Positions 45,315 to 55,870 of a stretch of DNA of 64,000 nucleotides are shown here, in pieces. The DNA is from Yamagishiella unicocca. Lineage: Eukaryota > Chlorophyta > Chlorophyceae > Chlamydomonadales > Volvocaceae. The stretch covers positions 1 through 64,000 of the forward strand of contig BDSL01000155.1 in NCBI GenBank assembly GCA_003116995.1. Reading direction: 5' to 3'. Below the pieces are notes generated by a model. It worked only from the letters and a program-made list of their open reading frames with translations, made no database searches and was not told where the DNA came from. Numbering within the stretch: the stretch's first letter is position 1; every line of letters starts with the position of its first letter. The position numbers were made by a program, and so were the translations under genes.

Positions 45315-46190
45315 CCCGTCGTTTGCCGTCGGCCCCCGCCGGGGCGTCCCCCCTCCCCCCCCGGGGCGGCCCCGCGGCGCGCGCGGCCCTTCGGCCCCCG
45401 CCTCCTCCTTCCCCCTTCTCTTCGCCTCTCCTCCCCGGCCTCTCCGCCTCTGTTTCCCTTTCGGGCCCGCCGGGCCTCGCCCCCGCCCCTTCCGCCGTGC
45501 CCGGGCGGTGCTCTCCCCCTTGCCCTCCCCTCCCCTTTTCTTTTTGTTCCTTTTTTCCCCGCGGTCCCCTTCCCTCTCTTCCTCCCTTTCTCCTCCTTTT
45601 TTCTTCTGTCTCGCTTTTGCCTTCCCTCGCTTGCTTCGCTCTTCCCCTCCCTCCCTCTTCTTTTTTCTTGGTTCTTCCCTTCCCCTCTTTTTTTGCTCGC
45701 GGTGCCCCCTGCTCTCTCCCGCTTCGGCTCGTTCGCTTCCCCTCCCCCTTGCGGGGCTCTCCCCCGCCCGGGGGGCGGGGGCTCCTTGTCGTCTTCCCCG
45801 GCTCCTCCCCCGGCGCTTGTTCGCTTCCCCCCTCGCTTCCCGGTCTTTCTCTCCTCTCTCCCTCCGTCCTTTTCTTCCTCCTTCGGTTCGTTTTTTCTTC
45901 CTTCTTTTTGCCTCCTTTTCCTTTCTTCCCCCGGCTCCGTCGCGCCGCCCCCGTCCCCTTCGGGGTTTTTCTTGTCCCCTGCGGGGCCCCCCGGCCGCCC
46001 CCCGCTCCCGCCCTCCCGCCCCGTCGTTCGTGTTTTGTTTCCCTTCTTTTTCGTTCCCCTCCTTTTTGCCTTCCCCCCCGGGGCCGGCCCCTCCCCCCCC
46101 CGTTTTTTCTGTTTTCTTCCGCCGGCCGCCCTCCTCCCCCTTCGGGGCCGCCCGCCGGGCCCTCCCCGCCGGTCCCCCCCTCCCGTTCCT
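45315..46190. other. repeat remnants and unassigned sequence
   Basis: Repeats at about 45315-45420 and 45880-46190; 45420-45880 unassigned. Confidence 0.3.
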
Positions 46191-48780
46191 GTCGCTCGCC
46201 TTTTGCTTTTTTCCCCTTCCCCCTCCTCCTGCGGCGCCTCTCTCCCTCTTCTTCGGCCCCCGGTGCGCTCCGTTCCGGCTTCTTCCCCCGCCCCTTCGTT
46301 GCCGGGCGGTGCCCTCTGTCCCTTTCGGGTTTTCGCCTCGTTTGTTCCGTTCTCCTTCGCCTCCCTTTTTCCCGTTCCCCTCCCTCCGCCCGGCCTGTTT
46401 CCCTTTCCCTTCCCGCCTTTGTTCCTCCCTTTTTCTTTGTCCTCCTCCTTTTTGCCTCTTTCCCCCGCTCCTTTCGCGTCCCCTCCCCCTTTTTTTCCCG
46501 TCGTCTCCCCCGTCCTGCTCTCTTTCCCCTCCCCCTCGGTGCTTTTCCTGCCGCTTGTGCCTCCCCTTTCCTGTGCTTTCCGCTGTTTTTCTTTCTGCCG
46601 CCTCGCCCGGTTGCTCTCCCCTCCCTTCCCTTTGCCCCCTGCCCCGGCTGCTGCCCTCCCTTCCCTCGTTTCCCCCGCGGGCCCGTCCCGGGGTTCCTCC
46701 CGGCTGCCCGCCCTTGCTCCGCTTTCGCGCTGCTCTCCTTCTTCCGGCTCGCCTCTTTTCCCTTCCCCTCCGCTCCTTCTGCTTTCCCCCTCGCCCCCGC
46801 CTTTTCCCTGTTTGTCCTTTTCCCCCCTTCTTTGCTCCCCCCTCCCGCTTGCTCCCCGCTTGTCTTGGCTGCCTCCTCCCCTTTGTCCCCCTTCTCCCCT
46901 CCGCTGTGCTTTTTTGCGTCCCGGTTTTCCTTTTCCCTTTTTTGCCTCTTCTCCCTCCCTCTTTGTTGCTTTCTTCCCTTCGCCGGCTTCCTTTTCCCCG
47001 TCTTTTTTCTTTTGTTCCGCTGTTTTTCTGGTGTTCCTTTCTTTTGCTCGTTCTTGGGTTTGCTTGCCCTCGCCCGCTTTGTGTGCGCTCCGGGCCGTTT
47101 TTTTTGTTTTCCTCCCTTCGGTCGTTTTTCCGCTGTTTGCTTTTGCCCCGCGCCCTGTTGCCTCGCGCGCCCCGTTTTTCTTTTCCTCCCCGCCGCGTGT
47201 TCTTTCGCTCCCCCCGGCGCTCGCCCTTTTTGTCCTCTTTCGCTTTTGGTGTCGCTCCTCCGCCGGCGGCCGCCCTTTGTTTTCCTTGGTTCTCCGCTCG
47301 TTGCCCCTTCTCTCTCTCGTTTGTTTCCTTCCTTCTGTCCTTCCTCTCCCCCTCCCGTGCCTTCGCTTGCCCTGGTCTTCCTTTTCCCTTCTTTTGCCCT
47401 CTTGTCTTCGCTTTTTTTTTTCCTTTTCCTTTGTTGTTTTTTTGCTTTTCTTCCCCCCTTTGTTCCCTTTTCTTCTTCTTGTTTTTTTGTCCCCCTCCCC
47501 CGTTTGCTCCCTCGCCTTCTCCTCTCTTGCCTTTCCCCCGCTTGCCCTCCCCGTCTGCTCCCTCCCCTTCGCTTTCCTGTCCCTTCTTTGCTGCTGTTTT
47601 GTTTGGGCCTGCTTTTTCGCCCTGCCCTTTGTCCTTCCCCGGCCGGCGCCCCCCGTTCTTTTTCGGGCGTCCTGGTCCCTTCCCCTCCCGTGTTTGCTTC
47701 TCCCCCGTGCTCGGCTCCGTCCTCCCCTCCGCCTCCCTCTTCTTCTCCTCCCTCCTCCCCTTCCTTTTCGTTCCTGGCCTCCCCCCGCCTCTCCCGCCCT
47801 CGGCTTCCTCCTTGCCCTTTTCCCTGCTGTTCGCTTCCCCCTTGTTGGCCCCCGGCTTTTGTTTCCCTTCGTCCCTCTTCGCGGGCCGCCCCCGCTCGTG
47901 CCTCCCGCGCTCCTTTCCTCGCTCCTCTCTTGGTTTTTCTCCCTTCTTTCGTCCTCCGGCCTCCGGCCCCCTTCCTCCCCTCCCCGTTGGGTCTCCTTGC
48001 TCCCTGGCCGCCGCTGTTTTTTCCCGCTGCGGCCGCCACTTTTTTTTTGCCCTTTTGGCGTCCCTCTTCCGTTTTTTTCCCCCCGTCCCCTCTCCCTTGT
48101 GCGGTTTTTGTTTCCTCTCCTTTTTCCCTTCCTTCCTCTTGCCTTTCCTCTTTCCGCCCCCTCTTCCGCTCCTGTCGCTCCGTCTTGCTTCGGGTCCCTG
48201 CCTTGTCCCCCCGCTGGTCCCTTTCCCTCCCTTGCTTTCCTCCCCCGCGGCCCCTCCCCTTTCCCCTCCTGTCTCCGTTTTTTTCGTTGCCCGTCCTGTT
48301 CTCTCTGTCGCCCTCGGTTCTTCTTTTTTCCCCCCCTCGTTTGCCGCTTCCCGCTTCCCTCTCCCCCGCTTCTTTCCTCCCTGGTCCGCTTGCCCCTTTC
48401 TGTCCCTCCCTTCCCTTTCCCTCGCCGTCCTCGCTCCGCCCGTTCCTTCGGCCCCCGGGTGCGTCTTCCCTCCTTGGCTCCCGTTTGGCTTCCCCTGTCC
48501 TCCCCGGTCCTCCCTCCCCCCCCCTCCCCCTCGTCTTCTTTTCCCTCCGTGCTTCTTTCCCCGCTCGCCCCCCTCTGTTGTTTGTGTTTTCGTCCTTCTC
48601 TTTTTCCGCTTCGTCTTTGGTCTCCTTTTCGGTCGCCCTGTCGTTTTTCTTGCTCCTTCTTTCTCTCCTCTTCTCTGCCCTTTGCCTCGCCCCCCCCTCC
48701 TTTGTGTTCCTGCCCCGCCGTGCTCGCCTCCCTCTCCCTCCCTCTCTCGTTCCTCCCGTCCCCCTCTTTTCTCCCTCTCC
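46190..48780 (-). other. unassigned, probable A-rich coding stretch on the minus strand
   Basis: Repeats are almost absent apart from one hairpin copy at 47861-47892. The minus strand is purine-rich and its frames are rich in lysine, asparagine, glutamate and glutamine codons that A loss does not alter. This is what the enlarged, lysine-rich chlorophycean plastid proteins (Ycf1, FtsH-like, RpoC) look like. No block matched a family I know well enough to name, and frame slips prevent placing ends. Confidence 0.3.
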
Positions 48781-49750
48781 CGCGTCTCTTCTTTTTGTTT
48801 CTCTTCTTTTTCGTTCCCCTCCTTTTTGCCTTCCCCCCGGGGCCCGCCCCGTTTCGTTCTCCTTTGGTCTCGTTCCCCTTCTTTTGCCTTCCCCCGCGGG
48901 GCCGGCCCCTCCCCCCCCCCGTTTTTTCTGTTTTCTTGTCTTTTCTTCCTCTGGCCGCCCCCCCCCCGTCTTGTTTCCCTTCGTCCCTCTTCGCGGGCCG
49001 CCCCCGTCGTCCTCCGCCTCGCTTTCTGTCCTTTCTTTCTTTGCCCGCCTCCCCTCCCCTTCTTTTTGTTTCCCTCCGGGCCCCCGTCGGCCCCCGCCTT
49101 TTTCTTCCCTCGCCGCGGGCCGCCGGGCCCCCTCTTTTCGTTCCCCGCCGGGGCCCCGCCCCCTCTTGCCTTCCCCTTTGTTTTTTTTTCTTCCCCCGGC
49201 CGCCCCTCGGCCCCCGCCTTTTTCTTCCCTCGCCGCGGGCCGCCGGGCCCCCTCCTTTTCTTTTTTTCTTTCTTTTCTTCCTCCGGCCGCCCCCCCCCGC
49301 GGCTCTGTCGCTTTGTTTCTTGTCCCCTGCGGGGTCCCCCCGGCCGCCCCCGCCGTTTGTTTCCCTTCGTCCCTCTTCTTTTTGCCTTCCCCGCCGGGGC
49401 CTTTTTCTTCCTTTGGTCCCCCGCCGGGGCCCCGCCCCCCGGGCCGCCCCGTCGGCCCCCGCCGGGGCGTCCCGCTCCCGCCCCTCCCCGCCCCGCCCCG
49501 CCCCGTCGGTCCCCGCCGGGCCCCCCTCCCCCCCCCCGTTTTTTCTGTTTTCTTCCCCGGCCGCCCTCCCTTTTCGTTCTTTCTTCCCCCCCCCCGTTTT
49601 TTTCTTGTTTTCTTCCCCCGGCCGCCATCCCGCCCTCCTTTTCCTTTCTTCCCCCCCCCCCGTTTTTTTCCCGCCCCCCTCCCTCCCCTTCGGGGCTGTT
49701 CCCCCTTTGGCCGCCCCCCCCGTTTTTTTTCCGCCCTCCCCCTCCCCTCC
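48780..49750. repeat. hairpin repeat cluster
   Basis: Direct hairpin at about 48965, inverted copies at about 49108 and 49229, and the word cccccgttttttctgttttc several times. Residual A at 49627. Confidence 0.7.
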
Positions 49751-50620
49751 GCGGTCCCGCTCCCCCGCCCTTTTCTCTCTTTCTCTCGTCTCTTTCTTCT
49801 CTCCTCTCTCCTCTTGTCGTTCCGCTCCCCTCCCCCGCTTCCCTTCGCGCTCTCCCCCTGCGCGCCGCTCTTCGTTTTCCCTTTCGTTGGCTCTCCGGCG
49901 TTGTTTCCTCCCCCGGCCCCCCGTTCTCTTCCCGTTCCGGGTTCTTTTTCCTCCCTCGTGTGTTCCGTCTTTCTCTCCTGCTGCCGCGCGCGCCTCTGCC
50001 CTCCTTCCGCTCCCTCTCTTTCCTTCCTCCCTTCCTTTTCCTCTTCCGTCGTTTTTTTCCCCCCCCTCCCGCCGCCCTTGTTTTTGCTTTCGGTTCCCCC
50101 CGTCTCCGTCTTGGCGTTTCCCTTTCGTTCGTCCCCCGCCCTCCCTCTGCTCTCCGCCTCGCCCTTCCTCCTCCCCTTTTCCTTTTGTTCTCCGTTCTCT
50201 CCCTCTTTTTCCTCTTCCTTTTCTTGCTCTCTTTGGTCTTCCTCTCCTTTCTTCTCCCCGTCCCCCTCCCCTTCCCCGTGCCCCCGTCTTCTCTTTTTTT
50301 TCCTCTTTTCTGCCCTTCCTCCCCCCCTCTCTCTCCGTTCTCTGTCCCTCGTCCCCCCTGTTGCTCTCCCCCTCTGGCTGTGCGCCCCTCCCGTTCCGCT
50401 CCCCGCCCTTCCGGGCTCCGTTCTCCCTTTTTCCGGGTTTCCTCTGCCCTCTGCGCTCTGCTCCGCTTCGTTTCCCTTCTTTTTGTTTGTTTCCCTTCGG
50501 TTCTGGTTCTTTCTTCCCCCCCGCGTCCCTCCCCTTCGGGGCTGTCCGCGTTTTTTTTCCGCCCTCCCCCCCTCCCCCCCTTCGGGGCTGTCCCCCCTTT
50601 GGCCGCCCCGTCCCGCTCCC
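49750..50620. other. unassigned stretch with a small repeat island
   Basis: Repeat island at about 50460-50620 with two ccccttcggggctgtcc words. Remainder not recognised. Confidence 0.25.
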
Positions 50621-53510
50621 CTCCTCCTCTCTCTCCCCCCCTCCCTCCTCTTCTTTTTTTCTTTTTGCTCTTTTCCCTTTCCTTTTCCGTTTTTGCGCTC
50701 CCCGTCTCCGCGTTCCGCCTTTCCCTCCCTCCCTTTCCTTGCCTTCCGCGCCTCCTCCTTCGCTGGGCTCCCCTGCTCCGCCCGCCTGGCTTCCCGTTTG
50801 TCTCCCCGCTCTGGCCCTTTTCCTCCCCCGTTTTTGGCCTTCCCGTCCCGCGTTCCTTTCTTCTTGTTGCCCCCTCCTCCTTGCCCCCTTCTTCCGGCTT
50901 TGTTTTTCTTGTCTTTTTGTCCTCTTTGCCCTCCCCCCTCCTCTTTTTCTCCCCGTTGCCCTTTCTTTTTCCGCGCCGCCGCTCCTTTTTTCGCTTGTCT
51001 CCTTCCTTTTTCCTCCTCCCTCGCCTCCCTTGGCTCTTTCCTTTTCGGCTCCCCCCTTTTTTCCTTCCGCCCCGTGCTGTTTGTTCCCTTTTCGTCGCCG
51101 GTGTCGGTCCCTCCCGTCCTTTTGGTCCCCTTTCCTTCCCCGCTTTTGTGCTGCCCTTTGTTTTCCTTTGCGCCGTCCTCCCCGCCTCCTCTTTCGTTCG
51201 CTTTGTCCTGTTTGTTTCCTTCTTTGTCCTTCCGCTCCTCCTTTGTTTTTTCGTGTTCCCTCCCCCGCCCTTTTCTTTTTTCCCGTGCTTCCCCCCCCGC
51301 CCTTTCTTTCGTGCCCTTTGCCGCGTCGCCCTCTCCGTTTGCCGGTTTTTCCTCGCTCCTTTCCTCGTTGGCCCCCTCCTTCCCTTTGCTTCCTCCTTGG
51401 CTCCGGCTTCCCGTTTTCGCGTTCTTTCCTGCTTTTCCCTTTCCCTTCTTCTTTTTCCTTCCTCCCGCTTGCCCTTTCCTCCTCGCCCCCTTTTCTTTCC
51501 CCTTTCTTTTGGTGGCTTTGCTCTCCTCCCTCCGCCTTTCGTGTTTTCCCTTTCTTCTCCGCCCCCTCTCTCCGTTTTGGTTCTCTTGTTTCGCTTGTTG
51601 TTTCCCTGCTTGTCGTTCTTTCCTCCCCCTTCCTCCCGCTGTTCCTTCCCGTCCTTTTTTCCGCGCCCGCCTTCCCTTGTTTCCTCCTTGCCGCTCCGTC
51701 TTTGTCCGTTGCGTCGCCTTTGCTTTTCGTGTTTGCCTTTGTCCCCTCCGTTCTTGCCGTTTTCCCCCTCCTTGTTGCCGTTTTTCTCCTCCTCCCCTCC
51801 CTTTTGCCCCCCTTCTTTTCGTTTCTTCTTCCGCCGGTTTGTTTTTTCCGCCCCTCCCCTCTCGCCTTCTCCTTCGCCGCCTTCTTTTGTTTCCGCCTTT
51901 GCCTTCGTCGTCTCCCTTTTTTCCGCCTCCCCTTGCTTTTTTTTCGTCCCCGTCCGCTTTTTGCCTTCCCCGTGTTTTGCTCTTTTGGCGTTTTTCTCCC
52001 CTCTCTTTCCTCCTCCTTTGTTTTTCTTTTCCCCTCGGCCGCCTTTTTGCCCTCGCTTTTCCCCTTGTTTTCCCGTTTGTTCCCCTCCCCCCTCCCCCCC
52101 GCGTCTTCCCCCCCCGCTTTTTTCCTCCCTCCCGCTGCTCTTGCTCCTCCCCTGCTGCTGCTTTTTTTGTCCCTCCCCTCCCCCGTTTTTCCTTTCCCCG
52201 CCTCTTTTGTTCCTTGTGCTCCCGCTTTCTTTCCCCCCGTCGCGTTTTTCCTCCGTTCCTCCTCTTCCGTCCTTTTTTCCTTCCTGGGCGTGCTTCTCGT
52301 GTTGCTCCTGTCTGCCCTGTTGCTTTCGTTTTCTTTTGTCCTGCTCCTGCCGTCTTCCCCTTCGCTGTCTCTCCTGCTCGTTTCCCCTCTCCTCCTTTTT
52401 TCCGTGTCCCTCCCTCCTTTTTCCTCCGCGCCTTCCCTTTCCTTGCTTTTTCCCCCTCCTGCCTCCCCCTTTTTCGCCTTTGCCGCCGGCTTGCTCGTCC
52501 TCCCGCTTTTTTCTTTGTCGCCGCCCTCGGGTTTCCTTTCCTTCTTTTTGCCCTCGCCCCGTTCCCTTTTCCTGTCCCCTTCCTTTTCCCCCCTTTTGTC
52601 CTTTGCCTTTGCCCTTTCTCTCCTCGTTTGGCCCCTCCCCTTGGTTTTCCCCCTCCCCTCGTCTCCGTCGGCCCCGTCTTTCCCCCTTGGCTGTCGTTTG
52701 TTGCTTCCCTGTCTCTCCCCCTCCCCTTCCTTTTTTCCCTCCTGTTTGTTCCCCCCCGTTCCCTGCTCCCTCTTGTCCCGCTGGCTTCGCTCCTTTCCCT
52801 CCGCTCTGTTTTCCCTCCCGTTTTGCTTTTTTCGGCCGTCCTCCCGTCCCTTTTGTCCCTTTCCCCGCCCGCTGTTTTGTCGCTCCTTTGTTGGTCGGTG
52901 TTCCCGCCCCCGTTGGTTCTGTCCCCTTCGGGGCCCGCCCCGCCGTTGTTCCCGTCTTTCCCCCCGCCCCCGCCTCTTCTTTTTTTCCCCGTGTTCCCCT
53001 TCCTGCCCGTTTTTCCCCCCCCTTCCTCCCCGCTTTTTTTCCTCTTCCTTTCTTCCCCTTCTTCTCCGTCTTCGGTCCCTCCGCCCTCCCTGTTGCCTTT
53101 GGTCCTCCTTTCTTCCTCGTCCTCTCTCCCCTCGTGCCCGCCTTTCCCGTCGGCCCCTTCCCGTTTTCTTGCTTTCTTGGTGTGCTCTTCCTCCTTTCCT
53201 TCCTTTCGCTCCCGCCCTTTTTTTCGCCGTTCCCCTTTTTCCTCTTTTCCCTTGCCCTGTCTCCCCTCCTTTTCCCTTTGGCCCTCCTCCCGGGCTCCCC
53301 TCCGCGCCTTCCTTCCTCCCTCCCTTCTTCGCCCCCCCCGCCGTGCTTTTTCCTGTCCTTCCCTTCCCTGGTCTTCCTTTCCCTTGTTTCTTCCTGCTTT
53401 GTTTTGTTCTTTGCGTTTTTCTCCTCTTTTCCCTTTCTTTCTCGTCTTTGCTTTTTTTCTTCCCTCTCCCCTTTTTTTCCCTTCTCTCCGTTGCCTTGTG
53501 CCGGCCCCTC
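50620..53510 (-). other. unassigned T-rich stretch (A-rich on the minus strand)
   Basis: Locally T reaches about half of all bases (31 of 60 in the line at 51421) while G falls to about 7%. The original was therefore very AT-rich here. Only one hairpin repeat, at 52920-52950, interrupts it. A long lysine-rich gene on the minus strand is a reasonable guess, but no motif was recognised. Confidence 0.25.
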
Positions 53511-54990
53511 GCTGTGCTTTCTTTTTCGTTTCCCTCCTTTTTCTTCCCTCGCCGCGGGCCTTCCCTGTGGTCCCCGCCGGGCCCCTCCCCCGCCGGTCCC
53601 CTCCCCGCCGGTCCCTCCCCGCCGGTCCCCCCCTCCGGTTCTTTTTTTCCCCCGGCCGCCCCGTTTGTTCCCCTTCTTTTTCGTTTCCCTCCTTTTTCTT
53701 CCCTCGCCGCGGGCCGCCGGGCCCCTCCCCCGCCGGGCCCCCCCGGGCCGCCCCGTCTTTTGCCTCTGGCCCCCCCCGGGGCGTTTCTCCCCCGGCTCTT
53801 CCCCTCTGGGGCCCCGTCGCTTTGTTTCTTCTTCCCCGCCGGGGCCCCGCCCCCCGCTCCCCGCCTCCCCCCCGGCCCCCCGCCCTTCCCCCTCCGGCGT
53901 TTCTTTCCCCCCCCCGTTTTTCGTTTTTTTTCTTTTCTCGCCCTCCTTCTTCCTTTTCGGGCCTGTCGCCTCCCCTCCTCTGCGTTCCCTTCCCGGCCTG
54001 CTGCGGCTGTTCTGTTCCTCGGCCTTGTCCCCTCCTTTCGTTGTTTCCGCGCGTTCCCCTCCTCCCTTCGTTCCTTCCTTGCCCTTGCCTTCTTGCTCCT
54101 CCCCTCCGCCCTCTTCTCTTTTCTCTTTTTCTTTCTCTTCCTCCCTTTCCTCGTTTCTCCTTTTCTTGTCTTTTCCCCCTTCCTTTCCGTCGTTTTCCCC
54201 CGTCCGCCCGCGCTTTCGTTGGCCTTCCCCTTGGGCCCGTCCGGCGTTGGCGTCTCTCCTCGGCTTGTCCCGCCTCTCTCCCTCTCCCTTTTTCTCTCCT
54301 CTCTCCCCCCCCCTCTTTTTCTCGTTCCCTCCCCTCGTTTCGTTCCCCTTCTCTTCTTTTCTTCCTTTGGCCGCCCCGTCTGTTTCCCTTCTTTTTCCCG
54401 GCGGTCCTTCTCTCTTCTTTTTGTTTCCCTTCTTTTTCCCCCCGGTCCGTCCCTCTTCTTTTTGTTTCCCTTCGTCCCTCTTCGCGGGCCGCCCCGTCTT
54501 TTGCCTCTGGCCCCCCCCGGGGCGTTTCTTTCTTTCCCCGCCCGCCCTTCCCTTGTTTTCCGCCCCTTCGGGGCCTTTTTCTTCCCTCGCCGCGGGCCGC
54601 CGGGCCCCCCCCCTCCCTCCTTTTTCTTCCCTCGCCGCGGGCCGCCGGTCCCCCCCGGGCCGCCCCGTCGTTTGTTTCCCTTCGTCCCTCTTCGCGGGCC
54701 GCCCCGTCGGCCCCCGCCGGGGCGTCCTTGTTTTCCCTCCTCTTTGCGGCCTTTTTCTTCCCTCGCCGCGGGCCGCCGGTCCCCCCCCCTCCCCCCCCCC
54801 GGGGCCGGCCCCCTTTGGCCGCCCCCCGCCCGTCCTTGTTTTCCCTCCTCTTTGCGGCCTTTTTCTTCCCTCGCCGCGGGCCGCCGGGCCCCCCCCCTCC
54901 CCCTCCCTCCCCGCCCGGCCCCCGTTTTTTCTTCTTTTGGCCGCCCTCCCCGCCGGGGGCCGCCCCCCCGGGGCCCCTCCTTTCGCGGCT
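53510..54990. repeat. hairpin repeat clusters around a 380-nt spacer
   Basis: Clusters at about 53510-53960 and 54340-54990 with direct hairpins near 54468 and 54673 and inverted copies near 54590, 54635, 54760 and 54870. Spacer 53960-54340 unassigned. Confidence 0.65.
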
Positions 54991-55870
54991 GCTTTGGTGC
55001 TCCTTCTTCCCTTTCGTCCTTTTTTCGCTTGCTGCCCGGTGCTTTTTGCTTGCCCTCTGCCGCGGCTCGCCCCCCCGTCCTTTCCTCTCCGTTGCTCTGC
55101 CGGGGCCGCCTCGCCTCCGGCCCCTCTGTTGGCGCTCCGCGGGCCCCCGCCGCCGGCCTGCTCGCGGCGCCGGGGTCCGTTTTGGCTCTTCGCCTCCCCC
55201 CCTTCCTCCCGCGGGCGGCTGCCCCTCCGGTCCGCTGTCTTCCCCCCGCCGGTTCTTCTTGGGGGCTCCTGGTCGCTGTCCTTCCTTGCTCCCCTTCTCT
55301 CTTCCCTCTCCCTCTCTCTTTCCCCCCCTGCGTTCTTTCCTCCCCCCGGTCTCCCCCCTCCCCGTGCTGTTTTCCTTGTTTTCGCTCCGTCTCTTTGTTG
55401 TTTTGCTGTTCCCCGTGTTTGTCTTCTTGGTCCCCTTTTCCCCCCTCCCCCCCTCTCCCGTTGTCCTCCCCCCTGTGTTTCTCCTCCCTCCTCCGCCGCT
55501 TCTCTCCTTGTTTTTCCGGTTTTTCTTTTCCCTCCTCCCTCCTGTTTTTGGTGGCCTCCTCGGTTTCCTTGGTTTTTGCCGTTTTTGTTGTTCTTGTTTT
55601 TGCTTCCGTTGTTGTCTTCCCCGCGCTCCCTTTGTGCTCCCGCTCCCCTTTCCGCCGCCCTTTCCGTCCCGCTCCTTTTTGCGCTCGTCTTCTTGGTTTT
55701 TTTGCTTTTCCCCCTCTCCTCCTTCCTTTTCCTTCCCTCCCTTTTTCCCCTCGGCCTCCGCCTTTCTCTTCCCCTCGTTTTTTCTTTCGCGTTGTTTCCT
55801 CCCTCCCCTCCCGGGCCTCTCCCGCCGTCGTCTTCTCCCGTCCGTCTCCCTCCCTCCCTTTCTCTCCTTC
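54990..55870. other. unassigned stretch
   Basis: The first 270 nt are unusually G-rich and were checked for tRNA arms without success. From about 55380 it turns T-rich. Confidence 0.2.

Noticed and set aside
16351..48039. A second minus-strand open frame of more than 10,000 codons
   Set aside because: Same artefact in another frame. It includes part of psaA and psbB only because those genes lie on this strand.
2697..49628. A minus-strand open frame of more than 15,000 codons
   Set aside because: All stop codons need T. The minus strand has almost no T because the plus strand has almost no A. The frame crosses repeats and genes on both strands, uses only the residues possible without T, and begins and ends at stray A positions.
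49800..49875. tRNA D-arm-like gctctccccctgcg
   Set aside because: No T-arm lies at the required position on either side.
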